Positions 32,918-42,910 of a stretch of DNA of 64,000 bases are shown here, piece after piece; the stretch's first letter is position 1, and each line of letters starts with the position of its first letter. The notes beneath the pieces were generated by a model. The model saw only the letters and a program-made list of their open reading frames with translations, did not search any database and was not told where the DNA came from. The position numbers were made by a program, and so were the translations under genes. This DNA is from Ilyonectria destructans (taxonomy: Eukaryota; Ascomycota; Sordariomycetes; Hypocreales; Nectriaceae): the NCBI GenBank assembly GCA_020740775.1, contig JAHEWK010000006.1, positions 2,480,001 to 2,544,000 of the forward strand. Reading direction: 5' to 3'.

Positions 32918-35900
32918 TTAAATCTTCCCGAACAATGACGCTCCGCCAGCGATACCATTGGACTTGCTCGCGAAGAGCGACGTGCCGGTGGCATCCTCCT
33001 CAACGGCAGCGCCCGCCTTAGTAGCATCGTCCATGAGGCTGTTAACCTCAACCCGGGCCGCCTCGAGAGTAGTGCGCACCCATTCCGCAAGTCGGTTCTT
33101 CTCTATGTATTGATGGAGGGTCTTATCCTCGTACTTCATAGCTTCGCTCAACTTCGACTGGAAAGTAGTGTCGAAATCGCGGAAACGGCGATCAAGGTGG
33201 TCGACAAACGAGCCCAAGGCTTCCTGGGGCGACAGGGGCCGGAAAGGTTCTCGTGCATCTTCTATATGGGAGTTAGTCAAGCACTCAGCTTCAGAGAATA
33301 GTATAACTTACGAAACCTGATGCAATCCGCAAGCATTCCATAGAGTTCGGTATCGGCCAATCGCTCCACCACCTCACGATCATCCTTGAGTTGTGTATCG
33401 TTGATCTTGGCCCAGTCATCACGAATGAATAGCCTTCTCCAGATGAGCCTCTTGGCCTCCTTCTTTTCGTCGTTATGGCAGCTGCTATCTGCCACTTTAA
33501 GGGCCAGCCAGAAAGGGTGTGCAATCTCATCTCTTGCCTCTGGCTTGAGGGAGGCGAGCGTCAGGAGGTCGATAAGAGTCATCGCGTCGAGAGCCTCATG
33601 CCTCAGCAACCGCTTCATCCCATCCTCGAAGATTTGGTGTTGGGCCTTTTGTCTTCGCGGGATGTTCATACTATGCGCTTCCATCGCAAAGTTAAGAGCA
33701 GCGGCATCATCCACTGCATCGTAGGTGCTGGGGAAAATTTGACTGTAAAGTTGATCCTGAATCTTGATGGCGATCAACTCATCGTCAACCTTCTTCAGCC
33801 TCTCGTCGATACGGGCGTCGTCGGAGACGACTTTGAAGGTGGCAGCGCTGGTTTTCTTCTCCTCAATCTCCGCCAAAAGAGCCAGTTTTCCGAGACTCAA
33901 CTCAATCTTCTTGTTCCACACTTGCTGCTCCTTGTTGAGAGCAAGTTCAACCAGCGTAGCGGCACTCTGACCAACATCCTTTTCTTGCTGAACGTCATTG
34001 ATCCATGAGATTCTCGCCAACTCTGGCTTACTTCGGAGGAACTGCGTCTTGAAGCCAAGTTTGTCCAAGTCGAATTCCAAAACTGCCTCGACGCCATGCT
34101 TTTGCAGCAAGAATTCGTACACTGGGAATGCGAACGCTTGGCCATAGTTAGAAAAACTAGTCTCCAGCTTGGTCTTCTTAGCCTGGCGCATCACCTTGAG
34201 GTTTTGCGACTCGACTAGAGCAAGACCCGGCTCCGAGAGCTGTGTTTCCAGTTCCTCAATGTGGTCTAACAGGATAACTGCCAAAGCGCGAAGGGACTCA
34301 TGCTTCTCAGCGATGCTAGCTCCTTCCTCCCACTTCCCAGAGCGTGCCAGGGCAATTGACTTGTCGAATCGATCCGTCTGGTACACTTGGGCAAAGTTTT
34401 GAGCCATGGTCTTCTGGTCCGGAGTCGTCATGCCCCAGCGAGCATACTCCAAGACAGATGTGAGCATGCCATCGGTAAGGAGAGGTAGATCTTCAAAAAT
34501 CTTGGTGATCATCTTCAGGTCCGGCTGGTTTGGGGACTTGGATTTCTCGTCTCCCCGTCGGTGCTCGAGTACCCATTGATCCGAGAGGTCAACGAGGCGT
34601 TTGACATTATTGGCGACATAATGACAACCAGTCCAGGGCTCAGGAAGTTCCTCATATCCATCACGGAGGATGCCCATGCGGAGTTCTTCGTAGCCAAGCC
34701 CATAGAAGTTCAGGTTGTTCTTTCGGAATTCGAGGGCTGCCACGTGCGTGGAGATGTTGACTTGAATGGCCTCGTGGATCATGACGGTGACCTTAGCATC
34801 GTCAAGGAGGTGGTCCTTGTACAAGGTCTTGATAACCTCATACGCCCAGGCAACAAAGAGTTCGAGGCGGAAAATATCATTGACAAACCAATGGCGAACC
34901 CGGTCAACCTCGCCGATGTTGACGACAGGGTTGTGCTTCTGGTCCTGGTGAATGAACTCCACGATCGACCCGATCAAGCTCTTCTTGTCGTTGGCGGGAC
35001 GTGCTGCAGTAAAGGCCTCGTGACGCTTCCAGAGCATGATAGCTACGTACATCTTCTCGGCATTGTACAACAGGTTCCAACGAGTCTTTCGGTCGAGATC
35101 GGCTCCTGTCGTTCTCAGATGCGACATCAACCTCTCCAAGGCCTTTGACCGAGCTCGCAGATTATCTTCCAGGGATGCCGGAAGCGTCGAAATGTACGGG
35201 GTCGTTGAACTAAGAATCTCGTGACTCACTTCCAGCGCAGCCCGAGCCGTCTCCTCCTTGGTGAACTTGATTTCCTGTCGGCCATCAAAAATCAAAGGGT
35301 TGTCTTGCTTCACGCCAAAGAAGACGGCTTGCTCAAGCTTGCTCTTAGCGGAAACTTTTGGAGCTTGCTCACTGGCGAACTTGTCCACGTCGGTTGTCAC
35401 GATCCGCACTACTCCCGCTCCTCGCACCATCAAAACCACTGCAGGGTTCTTGGTCTTGTGTCGGTGCAGGCGGTTGTCCTCATGCCCGTGAATGGCTGCG
35501 GTCTCTTCGAAACCAGAGCCAACAATTTCGTGAACATCATCTTCTCGGAAATCGACGACGTCCTCGAAGGCCGCTGGTAGAACGTGACTGTCGGATTGAA
35601 GTTGAGAGTCCGGTGACTCGGGAGGAACCGCAATTGACGCGATGACTGTTGCACGATCGAAGACAACATATGCGACGAGAGCGGGGCGGGGGAGGTAGAG
35701 GCGAGGTCGTGTAGTCTGAGTGGTCGATGGTGAGGAGATTGGAGTCGAGATTGGAGTCGAGTAAGATGTAAGGGGGCGGATCATTCCAATCTGGCATTCT
35801 CTGGAAGTCAAAACGGCTTCGACCAAGGCATAGCGTGAAGAACTTCGAAGTGTTAGGCTGACGAGTAGCAAGAGATGTTGCACCGTGGAGTCATCCGATG

Positions 35901-37227
35901 ACATCGCTTCGCTCAACCGAGTCAGCTCAAGGTATTTGGATTCCAGACCCTTGGGGACATAGGTGAAATCCAAAGCTTCGAAGGATTCCGCCGGGAAATC
36001 TTGGGAGCCGGTATCTGTTTCCTGCAGCGCGGCGACAATATCGTCGCGCACATCCGCCTCCCCAATAATCTCGTTGTGGCCTCCTCGGTGGACCTTCCAT
36101 GCCTGTAGTCGGCCCTTTGCAGTGAGCGCAACAACATTCCTCTCTCCAACTCTAGCCGATCGATCGGCGCGGACAGCTGCGATGTCTCCTCGAAGCGACA
36201 GGTTAGAAAAGGCATGGCGGATGCTACCAAATATTCCACTGGTTGAGGCAGAGAGGTTGTTTCGCAAGAATTGGACGGAGATTGATGGTCGGCCATGGCC
36301 GTCGCGCACGTTCAAGTAAGCGAGTCGTCCAGAATTGAACGTCAAGATGAAGCCAGCGGATTCGGCGTTAGTGATGGCCACAACCTTCTCCCCGGATGCC
36401 ATCCCCGTGATCAAGTGCTCAACGCCAGAACGGTCCTTCTTGATGAAGGCGAACGTGGCCGCGCTGGAGATGGACTCCCAATAGACGACTTTTCCGCTGC
36501 CTGCCATGACCACAACCAGGCCAGGCTCTGTCGACGACGCGGAAGGGGAAACGAGACATCCTACAGGAAGGGGATCGGTCGGTTTTGAAGCTGATGGAAG
36601 GGTGAATGTGAAGGTTTCGGGTGATTGTGATGTCGAGGTGTAGGGCCAGACGATGGCGTGTGCGGCGGTCAGGGTGAGAGCATAACCAGAGGTGGAGAAG
36701 ATGTCGGCAGTTTGGTTACCTGTAGTGCAAACGGTGAGCAGGACTTGAAGGTGGCAATCCTTGAGGAGAGGACACTTACCTGACCAGTCGGAGCGAATCC
36801 TGTCTGGCAGAGCCGGGAGCTTGCTCACGGTGTATGCGTTTGTGCTAGTCTAGAAAGAATCAGCGTCTGGGATCAAAACAAGGGCAGTCGTATCGCTCCA
36901 TACCAAAACAAGGCTTCCATCTCCCTTGTTGGCCGCCCGGTCTCCATGTTTCGATTTTTTCGCGCGAACATTCAATTCTTTGCGCAGCGTGGGAGGTGGA
37001 TTCTCGACGGCTTCGTTGTTGACATGGACGGTCGCGACTTTGTCGGTCTTGACCTCGATCATCTCCAGCTGGGGATCCGGGCTGACAAATGTCGTCTCAG
37101 ACAACGGCAGGCGCAACCTCTTGGCCTTGGGCTGTTGGACGAGGTTCTCGGAGCTCAAGGGGCGCTGTCGCCGGCGTGAACGGGTTGCCGTCGCCGGGCC
37201 ACCGTCGGCGACAGACGTGGAAAACAT
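32918..37227 (-). CDS. NUP133: Nucleoporin Nup133 (Y-complex subunit)
   Basis: Four exons: 36904-37227, 36780-36849, 33312-36719 and 32918-33261 (introns of 54, 60 and 50 nt), 1381 aa. Every junction keeps frame, for example VL|TSTNAYTV and DWS-G|NQTADIF. The N-terminus is basic and disordered (RSRRRQRP, KAKRLRLP). A beta-propeller follows at about residues 115-620, starting TVSKLPALPDRIRSDW and HAIVWPY; the remaining half is alpha-helical, with YNAEKMYVAIMLWKRH and many paired helices. Nup133 is the stalk-end member of the Nup84/Y complex of the nuclear pore scaffold. Its propeller carries the membrane-sensing loop in other species. The C-terminal Gly-Ala-Ser-Leu-Phe-Gly end looks slightly FG-like. 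Length fits the fungal family. Confidence 0.93.
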
Positions 37228-38299
37228 TTCGGGCGGGTCGCAACGGAATGGCGAGGATCAGTCGTGTCAGCAGCGGCGAGGGACGTGTCGGGCGAGATGG
37301 CGATGGATTCGGCCCCGGGAGATCAGAGAGGCATTTCGTCGCAAACGAGATGGTGCGAGCGGTGACTTTTGTTGGGCGTTGGTGAAAGAGGCAAGGTAGA
37401 AAATGGAATGCAGTAGAGCGAGTGACGAAGCATGCACCTATTGGCTTCCGGCGAAAAAACAAAGGCGAATGGCCCAGCGGGCAGCCTGAGGGACGCCAAG
37501 CTACAGGGGCCTCTGGCGCGCTGTGATTGGGCCGCGGAGCCCTGGAAGCGTGAAGGCTGCGCTGGCAACCTGGAGCTGTAGGGGGGGTACGTACCGAGTC
37601 TGGTACCTGACCACGACCGCTGCGCTGGACAGCTGTGCGACAGTGGTGGAAGAGCCGCTGCGACGGGGTACGTACCTTGGCTGGCTGTTTCCGGGTGAGG
37701 CGGTTGAGGGGTACCTCTGACGCGCAGTACCTTACCTTAGTAAAGTCAGGTACCCCCGAACGCGGCTCTGGCTCTCAGCATGCTCACCTTGCACCAAACA
37801 ACGAGCTGCGTGGATCTCGCCTCGATGATACTTACTTACCTAGGTACTCTTGCAGTCGGCAGTCAACAACCTCCTCCATATGAACCGTATCGTGTGTCTT
37901 GCTGTCGCACTCCTTCTTATCGTATTTACTATGAACTGATTCTCCCCTTTTCTCTCTTTTCACCGATACTCTCCCAATTTCCGTTTAGCGGATCAGATCG
38001 TAGCCCCAGAGGGTCCTCACCTTGGCACTGACCGAGTGGGTGCTTCCGATACAGGCGACTAACCTCGGACCTCTCTTCAACAATAACACTAAGTGCCTCA
38101 TCATAAGAGCAATCACCCCTCCACGTAATTCTCGCCACCGTCTCAATTATCTCATCTGGTAATTTATTCATTAACCATACTTCCACCTGATTTACGAAAT
38201 CCAGGCCGGCGCAGGACCCGAATATCTCGGAGCTGTTTCCCGGCCATTACCCCACGTCATGACTACCCTGTAACCTCGATCTTATCCCATCGCGCAACC
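37228..38299. promoter_or_regulatory. Divergent promoter of NUP133 and the AFG1-like gene
   Basis: 1.07 kb between two opposite start codons. Five GGTACC or GGTACGTACC motifs fall between 37586 and 37754, with related TACCTTACCTTAG sequence beside them. A short AT-rich open frame (37929-38171) is listed separately. Confidence 0.5.
37929..38171 (-). CDS. Possible small ORF with F-box-like start, doubtful
   Basis: 80 codons from the ATG at 38171. The sequence MNKLPDEIIETVARITWRGD followed by SYDEALSVIVEERSEV reads like real protein; LPDEII resembles the opening of F-box motifs. The frame also stays open upstream (DFVNQVEVWL) to a stop near 38250. Codons are AT-rich (AAT AAA TTA ATA), unlike the neighbouring genes. 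It lies inside a divergent promoter and may be a relic of a transferred or decayed gene. A GTGAGG donor-like site occurs within it. I cannot assign a function, and a chance ORF is quite possible. Confidence 0.25.
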   Translation of the reverse strand: MNKLPDEIIETVARITWRGDCSYDEALSVIVEERSEVSRLYRKHPLGQCQGEDPLGLRSDPLNGNWESIGEKREKGRISS

Positions 38300-40261
38300 A
38301 TGAGAGTCCCCCGCAACTCCTCTCTACCCTCAACAACCACATGTTGCGTCATGAGGCGGTTCTCGACTGCCGTCATAATCACGGACCCTCTGGTTAGGTA
38401 CCAGACTCATGTAGCGAGCGGCTTTTACTCGCCAGACCCGTCTCAACATCGGCTCGCGAGACACTTACATAAAATCTACACCCGCGTCAAGGACTATGCA
38501 CCCCAGACCGAATACCGCCAAAGGCTACAGCAGATCGCGCGTCTCACAGAGCGCAAGCTAACGGAAGAAGAAGATGACGATGGTACTATGCTCGCCCGCC
38601 GAAACCATTCAATATGGCGGAATCCTCTCTTCAAGCACCTCTTGACTACACCCGAAGGCAAAGAAAGTGTAGCGCTGACTAGAGTCCTCACCAACCATGA
38701 GGCAGCGATTGAGATCAACTCTCCAAAAGGATTGTTCCTGTCGGGCGAAGTTGGTACAGGGAAGTCAATGCTGCTTGACCTGCTCGCTGATGGTCTCCCT
38801 ACCGGGCGGAAGAGGAGATGGCATTTCAACACTTTCATGCTCTATACACTCTCGCAACTCGAGCAGCATAGGAAATCAAGCGGCGGAACCACGACTACAA
38901 CGTCAGAGTATTCCATTCTGTGGATGGCCAAGAAGCTCGTTGAAGAATCACCCATACTATTTCTGGATGAATTCCAACTTCCTGACAGGGCGGCAAGCAA
39001 GATCCTTAGCCATCTCTTTATTGCATTCTTCCAACTCGGTGGCGTGCTAATTGCATCCTCAAACCGCATGCCAGAGGAGTTGCAGAAAGCCATCGGTGTG
39101 GACTATACTCCTGCACCCTCAAAGGGTCTAATACGAAGGTTCTTCGGCGGCTCGCTGAGGTCGCGTGGTGAGCTCTACGGCGCGAGCAGCGACTTTGCCA
39201 ACTTTCTAGAAGTCCTGAAAGCAAGATGCGACTTTTGGCAGATGGAAGGTGCAAAGGATTGGCGAAGAAAGGAAGAAGCGAATACTTCGGAGACTCCTGC
39301 TGGCAGCGCGGTCGTCCACGGCGCAGTCGGAGTGGGTGAGGAGGTCTTGGAGGAGAAGCCCGAGCGGCGACTTCAACCTACCAACTACTACCTCGCATCA
39401 GATGACGATGGCCTATGGCGACAACAGATAAACGAGGCGCTTTCATGGAGCGGTCCTCACCCGCCGCTCTGGGAACCGTCGACCCTCGTCGTGTACGGCC
39501 GTCAGGTCTACACGCCTAAACACTACAACGGCTTCGTGTGGTGGAAATTTGAAGACCTGGTCGACTCATTTGGTCCTGCCGACTACATCACGATGGCTTC
39601 CTCATATCATACGTTTATTATTGATCATGTCCCGGTCTTGACACACGACAAGAAGAACGAAGCCCGGCGATTCATTACACTTCTGGATGCACTCTACGAG
39701 GCGCGTTGCAAACTCATAATTAGAGCTCAGAACCCCCCCGATTCCGTCTTCTTCCCTAAGAAGGGCAAGGCGTCTGGAAAGTCCACCAACTCCGACGAGG
39801 CAGACGATGCCACGTATTCCGAAACTATCGCCGAAGTCTACCAGGACCAAATGTCTCCTTTCAGGCCCAATGTCTCCTACTACGACACGGAATCCAGCAC
39901 CTCACAGTACGATCCAGACCAGGACTCGGACTTTAAATTAGAGAAGCCCGTCGACTTTGGAAAAACAAGTGCCTTTACTGGCGAAGATGAACGATTTGCT
40001 TACAAACGAGCCATTTCTCGACTGTGGGAGCTTTGTAGTTCCCAGTGGCATGCTCGGACGGGAGACTGGTGGCAGCCGTTACCTGCCGAAGCACGGCATT
40101 GGGAGGGAGGACTTGTCGCGAAACGGGTTGACCCTGAGGTGAATGTTCGTCAACGGGATATTGATGAAGTCGTGGGGGAGAGTCTGGATATAGAAGAAAT
40201 AGCCGGGTTATCCAAGTGGAGAGTCGAGCACTTGAAGACGCGAGGCGAGAAGAGTACATAG
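38300..40261 (+). CDS. AFG1: AFG1/LACE1-like mitochondrial AAA ATPase
   Basis: Single exon, 653 aa, start context CAACCATGA. The N-terminus is basic and Ser-rich, as in a mitochondrial presequence. Walker A is GEVGTGKS (residues 149-156) after PKGLFLSG, and Walker B is ILFLDEF with Asp223. Other AFG1 features are SNRMPEEL and, further on, VVYGRQVYTPKHYNGFVWWKFEDLV and FIIDHVPVLTHDKKNEARRF. Between about residues 320 and 370 there is a low-complexity insert. Afg1 proteins are matrix-facing ATPases that help degrade or clear complex IV and other mitochondrial proteins. Fungi usually carry two AFG1-type genes; this one is the more divergent type with the acidic C-terminal linker. The gene is divergent from NUP133. 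Confidence 0.94.
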   Translation: MRVPRNSSLPSTTTCCVMRRFSTAVIITDPLVRYQTHVASGFYSPDPSQHRLARHLHKIYTRVKDYAPQTEYRQRLQQIARLTERKLTEEEDDDGTMLARRNHSIWRNPLFKHLLTTPEGKESVALTRVLTNHEAAIEINSPKGLFLSGEVGTGKSMLLDLLADGLPTGRKRRWHFNTFMLYTLSQLEQHRKSSGGTTTTTSEYSILWMAKKLVEESPILFLDEFQLPDRAASKILSHLFIAFFQLGGVLIASSNRMPEELQKAIGVDYTPAPSKGLIRRFFGGSLRSRGELYGASSDFANFLEVLKARCDFWQMEGAKDWRRKEEANTSETPAGSAVVHGAVGVGEEVLEEKPERRLQPTNYYLASDDDGLWRQQINEALSWSGPHPPLWEPSTLVVYGRQVYTPKHYNGFVWWKFEDLVDSFGPADYITMASSYHTFIIDHVPVLTHDKKNEARRFITLLDALYEARCKLIIRAQNPPDSVFFPKKGKASGKSTNSDEADDATYSETIAEVYQDQMSPFRPNVSYYDTESSTSQYDPDQDSDFKLEKPVDFGKTSAFTGEDERFAYKRAISRLWELCSSQWHARTGDWWQPLPAEARHWEGGLVAKRVDPEVNVRQRDIDEVVGESLDIEEIAGLSKWRVEHLKTRGEKST

Positions 40262-40483
40262 GGAGGCTTGACCGGTTCGTTTGCCGTGTGGGCAACGGCT
40301 GGAAGGGTAGAGGCCTTGGAGATGGAGTCACAATTATAGCGAGAGGATCGGATAATGAAACGGAAATGTGCCATTGCTTGAAAGTGGCCGTCTAACGGGT
40401 GAGCGTCAAAGTCTCTGACCGGATATCCTATTATGCCATACTCCAAACGCCATATATGCTGTCATGATCCATCATGCTTCCGC

Positions 40484-41127
40484 TCAGAGGTTTGCTACCC
40501 CCGACGTCCAGCCCTCTCCTATCCTCTTCATGTCGTCGGAAAACTTGCGACTCGTAATCTTCTTGCCGCCCATGCTCCCAAGGGGCGCATGCTCATCCGG
40601 GTCGTAGAAGGGGTTCTGCAGGAGATGCACATAGGCGTTCTGCATGGCGCGGAACACGGGCTTGAGCTCCGCGTCGCGCAGGCCTGTGCCCACGCCGCGG
40701 GAGCCCGCAGCGGAACTGTCGACGCGGCGGCCGCGCATGTCGACGACGCAGACCATGCGGACGCCCGTGTTGGTCTCGAAGCCGTAGGCGGCGAGGCGGT
40801 CGTCGACGGCGTGCAGCAGGCCGAAGTCGCCCGAGAGGCCGACGCCCGAGACGGCGTTGTGCTTGGCGCGCAGGTCGAAGACGTCGATGGAGGAGGAGAG
40901 GAGGAGGGAGAACTGCAGCGACGTCCGGATCGGGGCGAAGGTGTTGGTAGCTGGGTCGTGCGAGGGGAAGATGGAGATGTGGAGGGGGTTGTTCTGGCGG
41001 GGAGCGGTTGGGTTAGCCTGGGCTTGCGTGAGGACAGTGAGGGCGTGCATGTCGGGTGGAGGGGATTCTGGCTTACATTACGGCCGATGATGCCCAAGCA
41101 AGCGATTGAGGGTATCGCGGTGGCCAT
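40484..41127 (-). CDS. TRAPP-associated longin protein, TRAPPC2L/Tca17-like
   Basis: Exons 41077-41127 and 40484-40993, intron 40994-41076, 186 aa. The N-terminal MATAIPSIACLGIIGRN joins NNPLHISIFP, the standard first beta strands of the sedlin/longin fold. HAVDDRLAAYGFETNTGVR and ELKPVFRAMQNAYVHLLQNP are also typical of the TRAPPC2-like group. Two alternate stretches (residues about 30-60 and the KHNAVSG region) vary in fungi. Tca17 and TRAPPC2L attach to TRAPP complexes and regulate Rab activation at the Golgi. I prefer Tca17/TRAPPC2L over Trs20/sedlin because of the NNPLHI start. The 3' end is only 222 bp from the convergent AFG1-like gene. Confidence 0.85.
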
Positions 41128-41336
41128 GGTTGCGGAAGGTGGAAGAGGGAGTGTTGTTCCGTGGCGGGAGCTCGGCGCTGGAGTTGTAGTTGGCACTGGA
41201 GCTTCGAAATCCACACACCCTGGTCGGGCCAGTCCCCACAGACTATCTCTTTGAGTGCTGCAAGGCTCCTCTCAGGTTACGGGACCCACTACACCCTTTC
41301 GGGTCCTATGCGACTTGGGAGGGACTTAGAGTGTAA

Positions 41337-41822
41337 ATGTGGAAGTTCCTATATATAAATTATAGCTTGGTGCGTGCGTCTGTCAGCAAGCTGCTGTCAG
41401 AGGCTAAATCCAACGGGCAGACGGAAATCCCAAAGGAGGACCCGTTTTTGGAGTATACCAGTCAGCATGTTCTCCACCATACCACGACGCGGCGAATGCA
41501 GTTCATTAAGACAAGTTTCTATCTCGTTTTCCCGTTCCCAACTGGATCAATATCATCAATCTTTTCAAAAAGTTCAAGGTCCATGAATACAGCTCGGATG
41601 CAAGTCTCCTCTATCTTCTCGCAGAAAAAGGATTCTCGGAGCTCATCCGCACGAGGCTCAAAGAGGATCCGCGTATTCATTGTTTTGAAGAGAGATATGA
41701 GTACCCCCCTATTTGCCGCTTTGGCCAATGGTAACAAATGTGCTGTTGCTGCTCTTCTGAAATATCTTTCGAGCATCTGTAACGGAGTCGACATCACAGA
41801 AAGAATGCATGTGTTGGTGTGA
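41337..41822 (+). pseudogene. Remnant of an ankyrin-repeat protein, frameshifted
   Basis: Protein-like sequence is spread over reading frames. One frame begins DPFLEYTSQHVLHHT. A second, from about 41534, reads WINIINLFKKFKVHEY, then ASLLYLLAEKGFSELI and RTRLKEDPRIHCFEERY, and stops at TAA. A third continues PLFAALANGNKCAVAALLKY just after a run of C at about 41703. The last two pieces join smoothly if one base of that C run is ignored. The PLFAALANGNKCAVAALL pattern is ankyrin-like and, with FLEYTSQH, resembles C-terminal repeats of NACHT-ankyrin proteins of filamentous fungi. No start, upstream NACHT region or further repeats remain nearby. I describe it as a decayed gene and do not propose a functional form. 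Confidence 0.55.
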
Positions 41823-42508
41823 GCGGGCCTTGTTTTTGGCCCAGTCAAGCTCTATTTTGTAGACTATAGAATATATTTTAGAAGTACCTACAAAGGAGAC
41901 CATGGATATTTTATATAATTTAAGCTATGCTTATACCTTAACTTTCCTATACCTTGTGCTCTGAATGCACTGATGTCTTGAATAAAAGTCCACAGTGACG
42001 ACCCCGCCTCCCAACCGACGGAAAATAGGCGCCACGACCGCCTAGAAGAGGAGCAGATCCAGACACAGAGGCTCTGGGCAACAATGATGCTCTTCGCTCA
42101 TCCATCTTCCTCTCATTTATATTTTGCTCCTGGGCTGTTCCTAGTAGGGATATCTGAGCGGAGATGGACATAGGCTCCTGCAGATATTGTGAAATGGAGT
42201 ATGGGTAGTGTTTCGTGCTGTACCTAACTGTTATCTATCTGCCTCGATCGACACATTAGTCCCGTCAGCTAGCAGCTGCTTACCCTGTCCCTGAACAGCC
42301 ACTTCGCGGTGCTAGGGAATTGTTCGTTGATGCATCCGTCGAGAGAAGGCAAGAGCGGAACTTTTTGACCATTATTTTCATGTACACAAAGCCAACTTGA
42401 CGATGGATTGAGACCCCAGAACGAAAATACGAATGATATCAGGTGCATCTTATACCTCCTTCCTCTCGCGCCATTTACAGGTCTTCGTTCATGTTCTTCG
42501 CTCATGTT

Positions 42509-42722
42509 CTTCGCATCAGGATAATGCTCGTTAGCATTTCGCGGGCGCATAAAACATTATCGCAGCATGAAGCATTCCCTTGGCGCCCTCATTCCGCCAT
42601 ATGTAATGCGCAGTCCTTCGCATTAGGATATTGCCCATTGACATTCCTCAGACGCATGGTCAATCGCCTTGGTATGAACAATTTTCTCGCCGCCCTTGCT
42701 CCGCTGTCCGTAATGCGCAATG
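42509..42722 (+). repeat. Diverged direct duplication, period 107 bp
   Basis: Unit one opens CTTCGCATCAGG at 42509 and unit two CTTCGCATTAGG at 42616; both end GTAATGCGCA, again 107 bp apart (42603 and 42710). Between these anchors the copies differ by many transitions (C/T, A/G) and some other changes. No coding potential. Confidence 0.7.
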
Positions 42723-42910
42723 CGCAAAAACCTTGGATCGTCCGGTCGTGATTGGGTGCCTTGCGCCTTCATAGCTTCGGACAGGCGGGGTCATGGCAGT
42801 CAGCTCTGCTTCCTCGGAGTTGCGCCTGTGTTCTCACCTCCTCGATCCTTCAGCTTGATTAAGAGGAGTCGAGTGCCGTTTCAATCTGGGTCGGGCTGGC
42901 GGGAGACATC

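Larger units (their letters stand above)
41128..42910. other. Intergenic stretch holding a pseudogene and a diverged repeat
   Basis: Left border of the accessory island. Contains the ankyrin-type pseudogene (41337-41822), an AT-rich stretch at about 41850-41970 and the 107-bp duplication (42509-42722). No intact gene. Confidence 0.6.

Noticed and set aside
40433..41254. 273-codon open frame antisense to the Tca17-like gene
   Set aside because: Shadow of GC-rich coding sequence; the longin protein on the other strand is well supported.
41337..41822. Ankyrin fragment as an intact gene with introns
   Set aside because: The C-run shift at about 41703 has no splice sites, and the first two frames show no clear GT..AG pair; decay explains it better.
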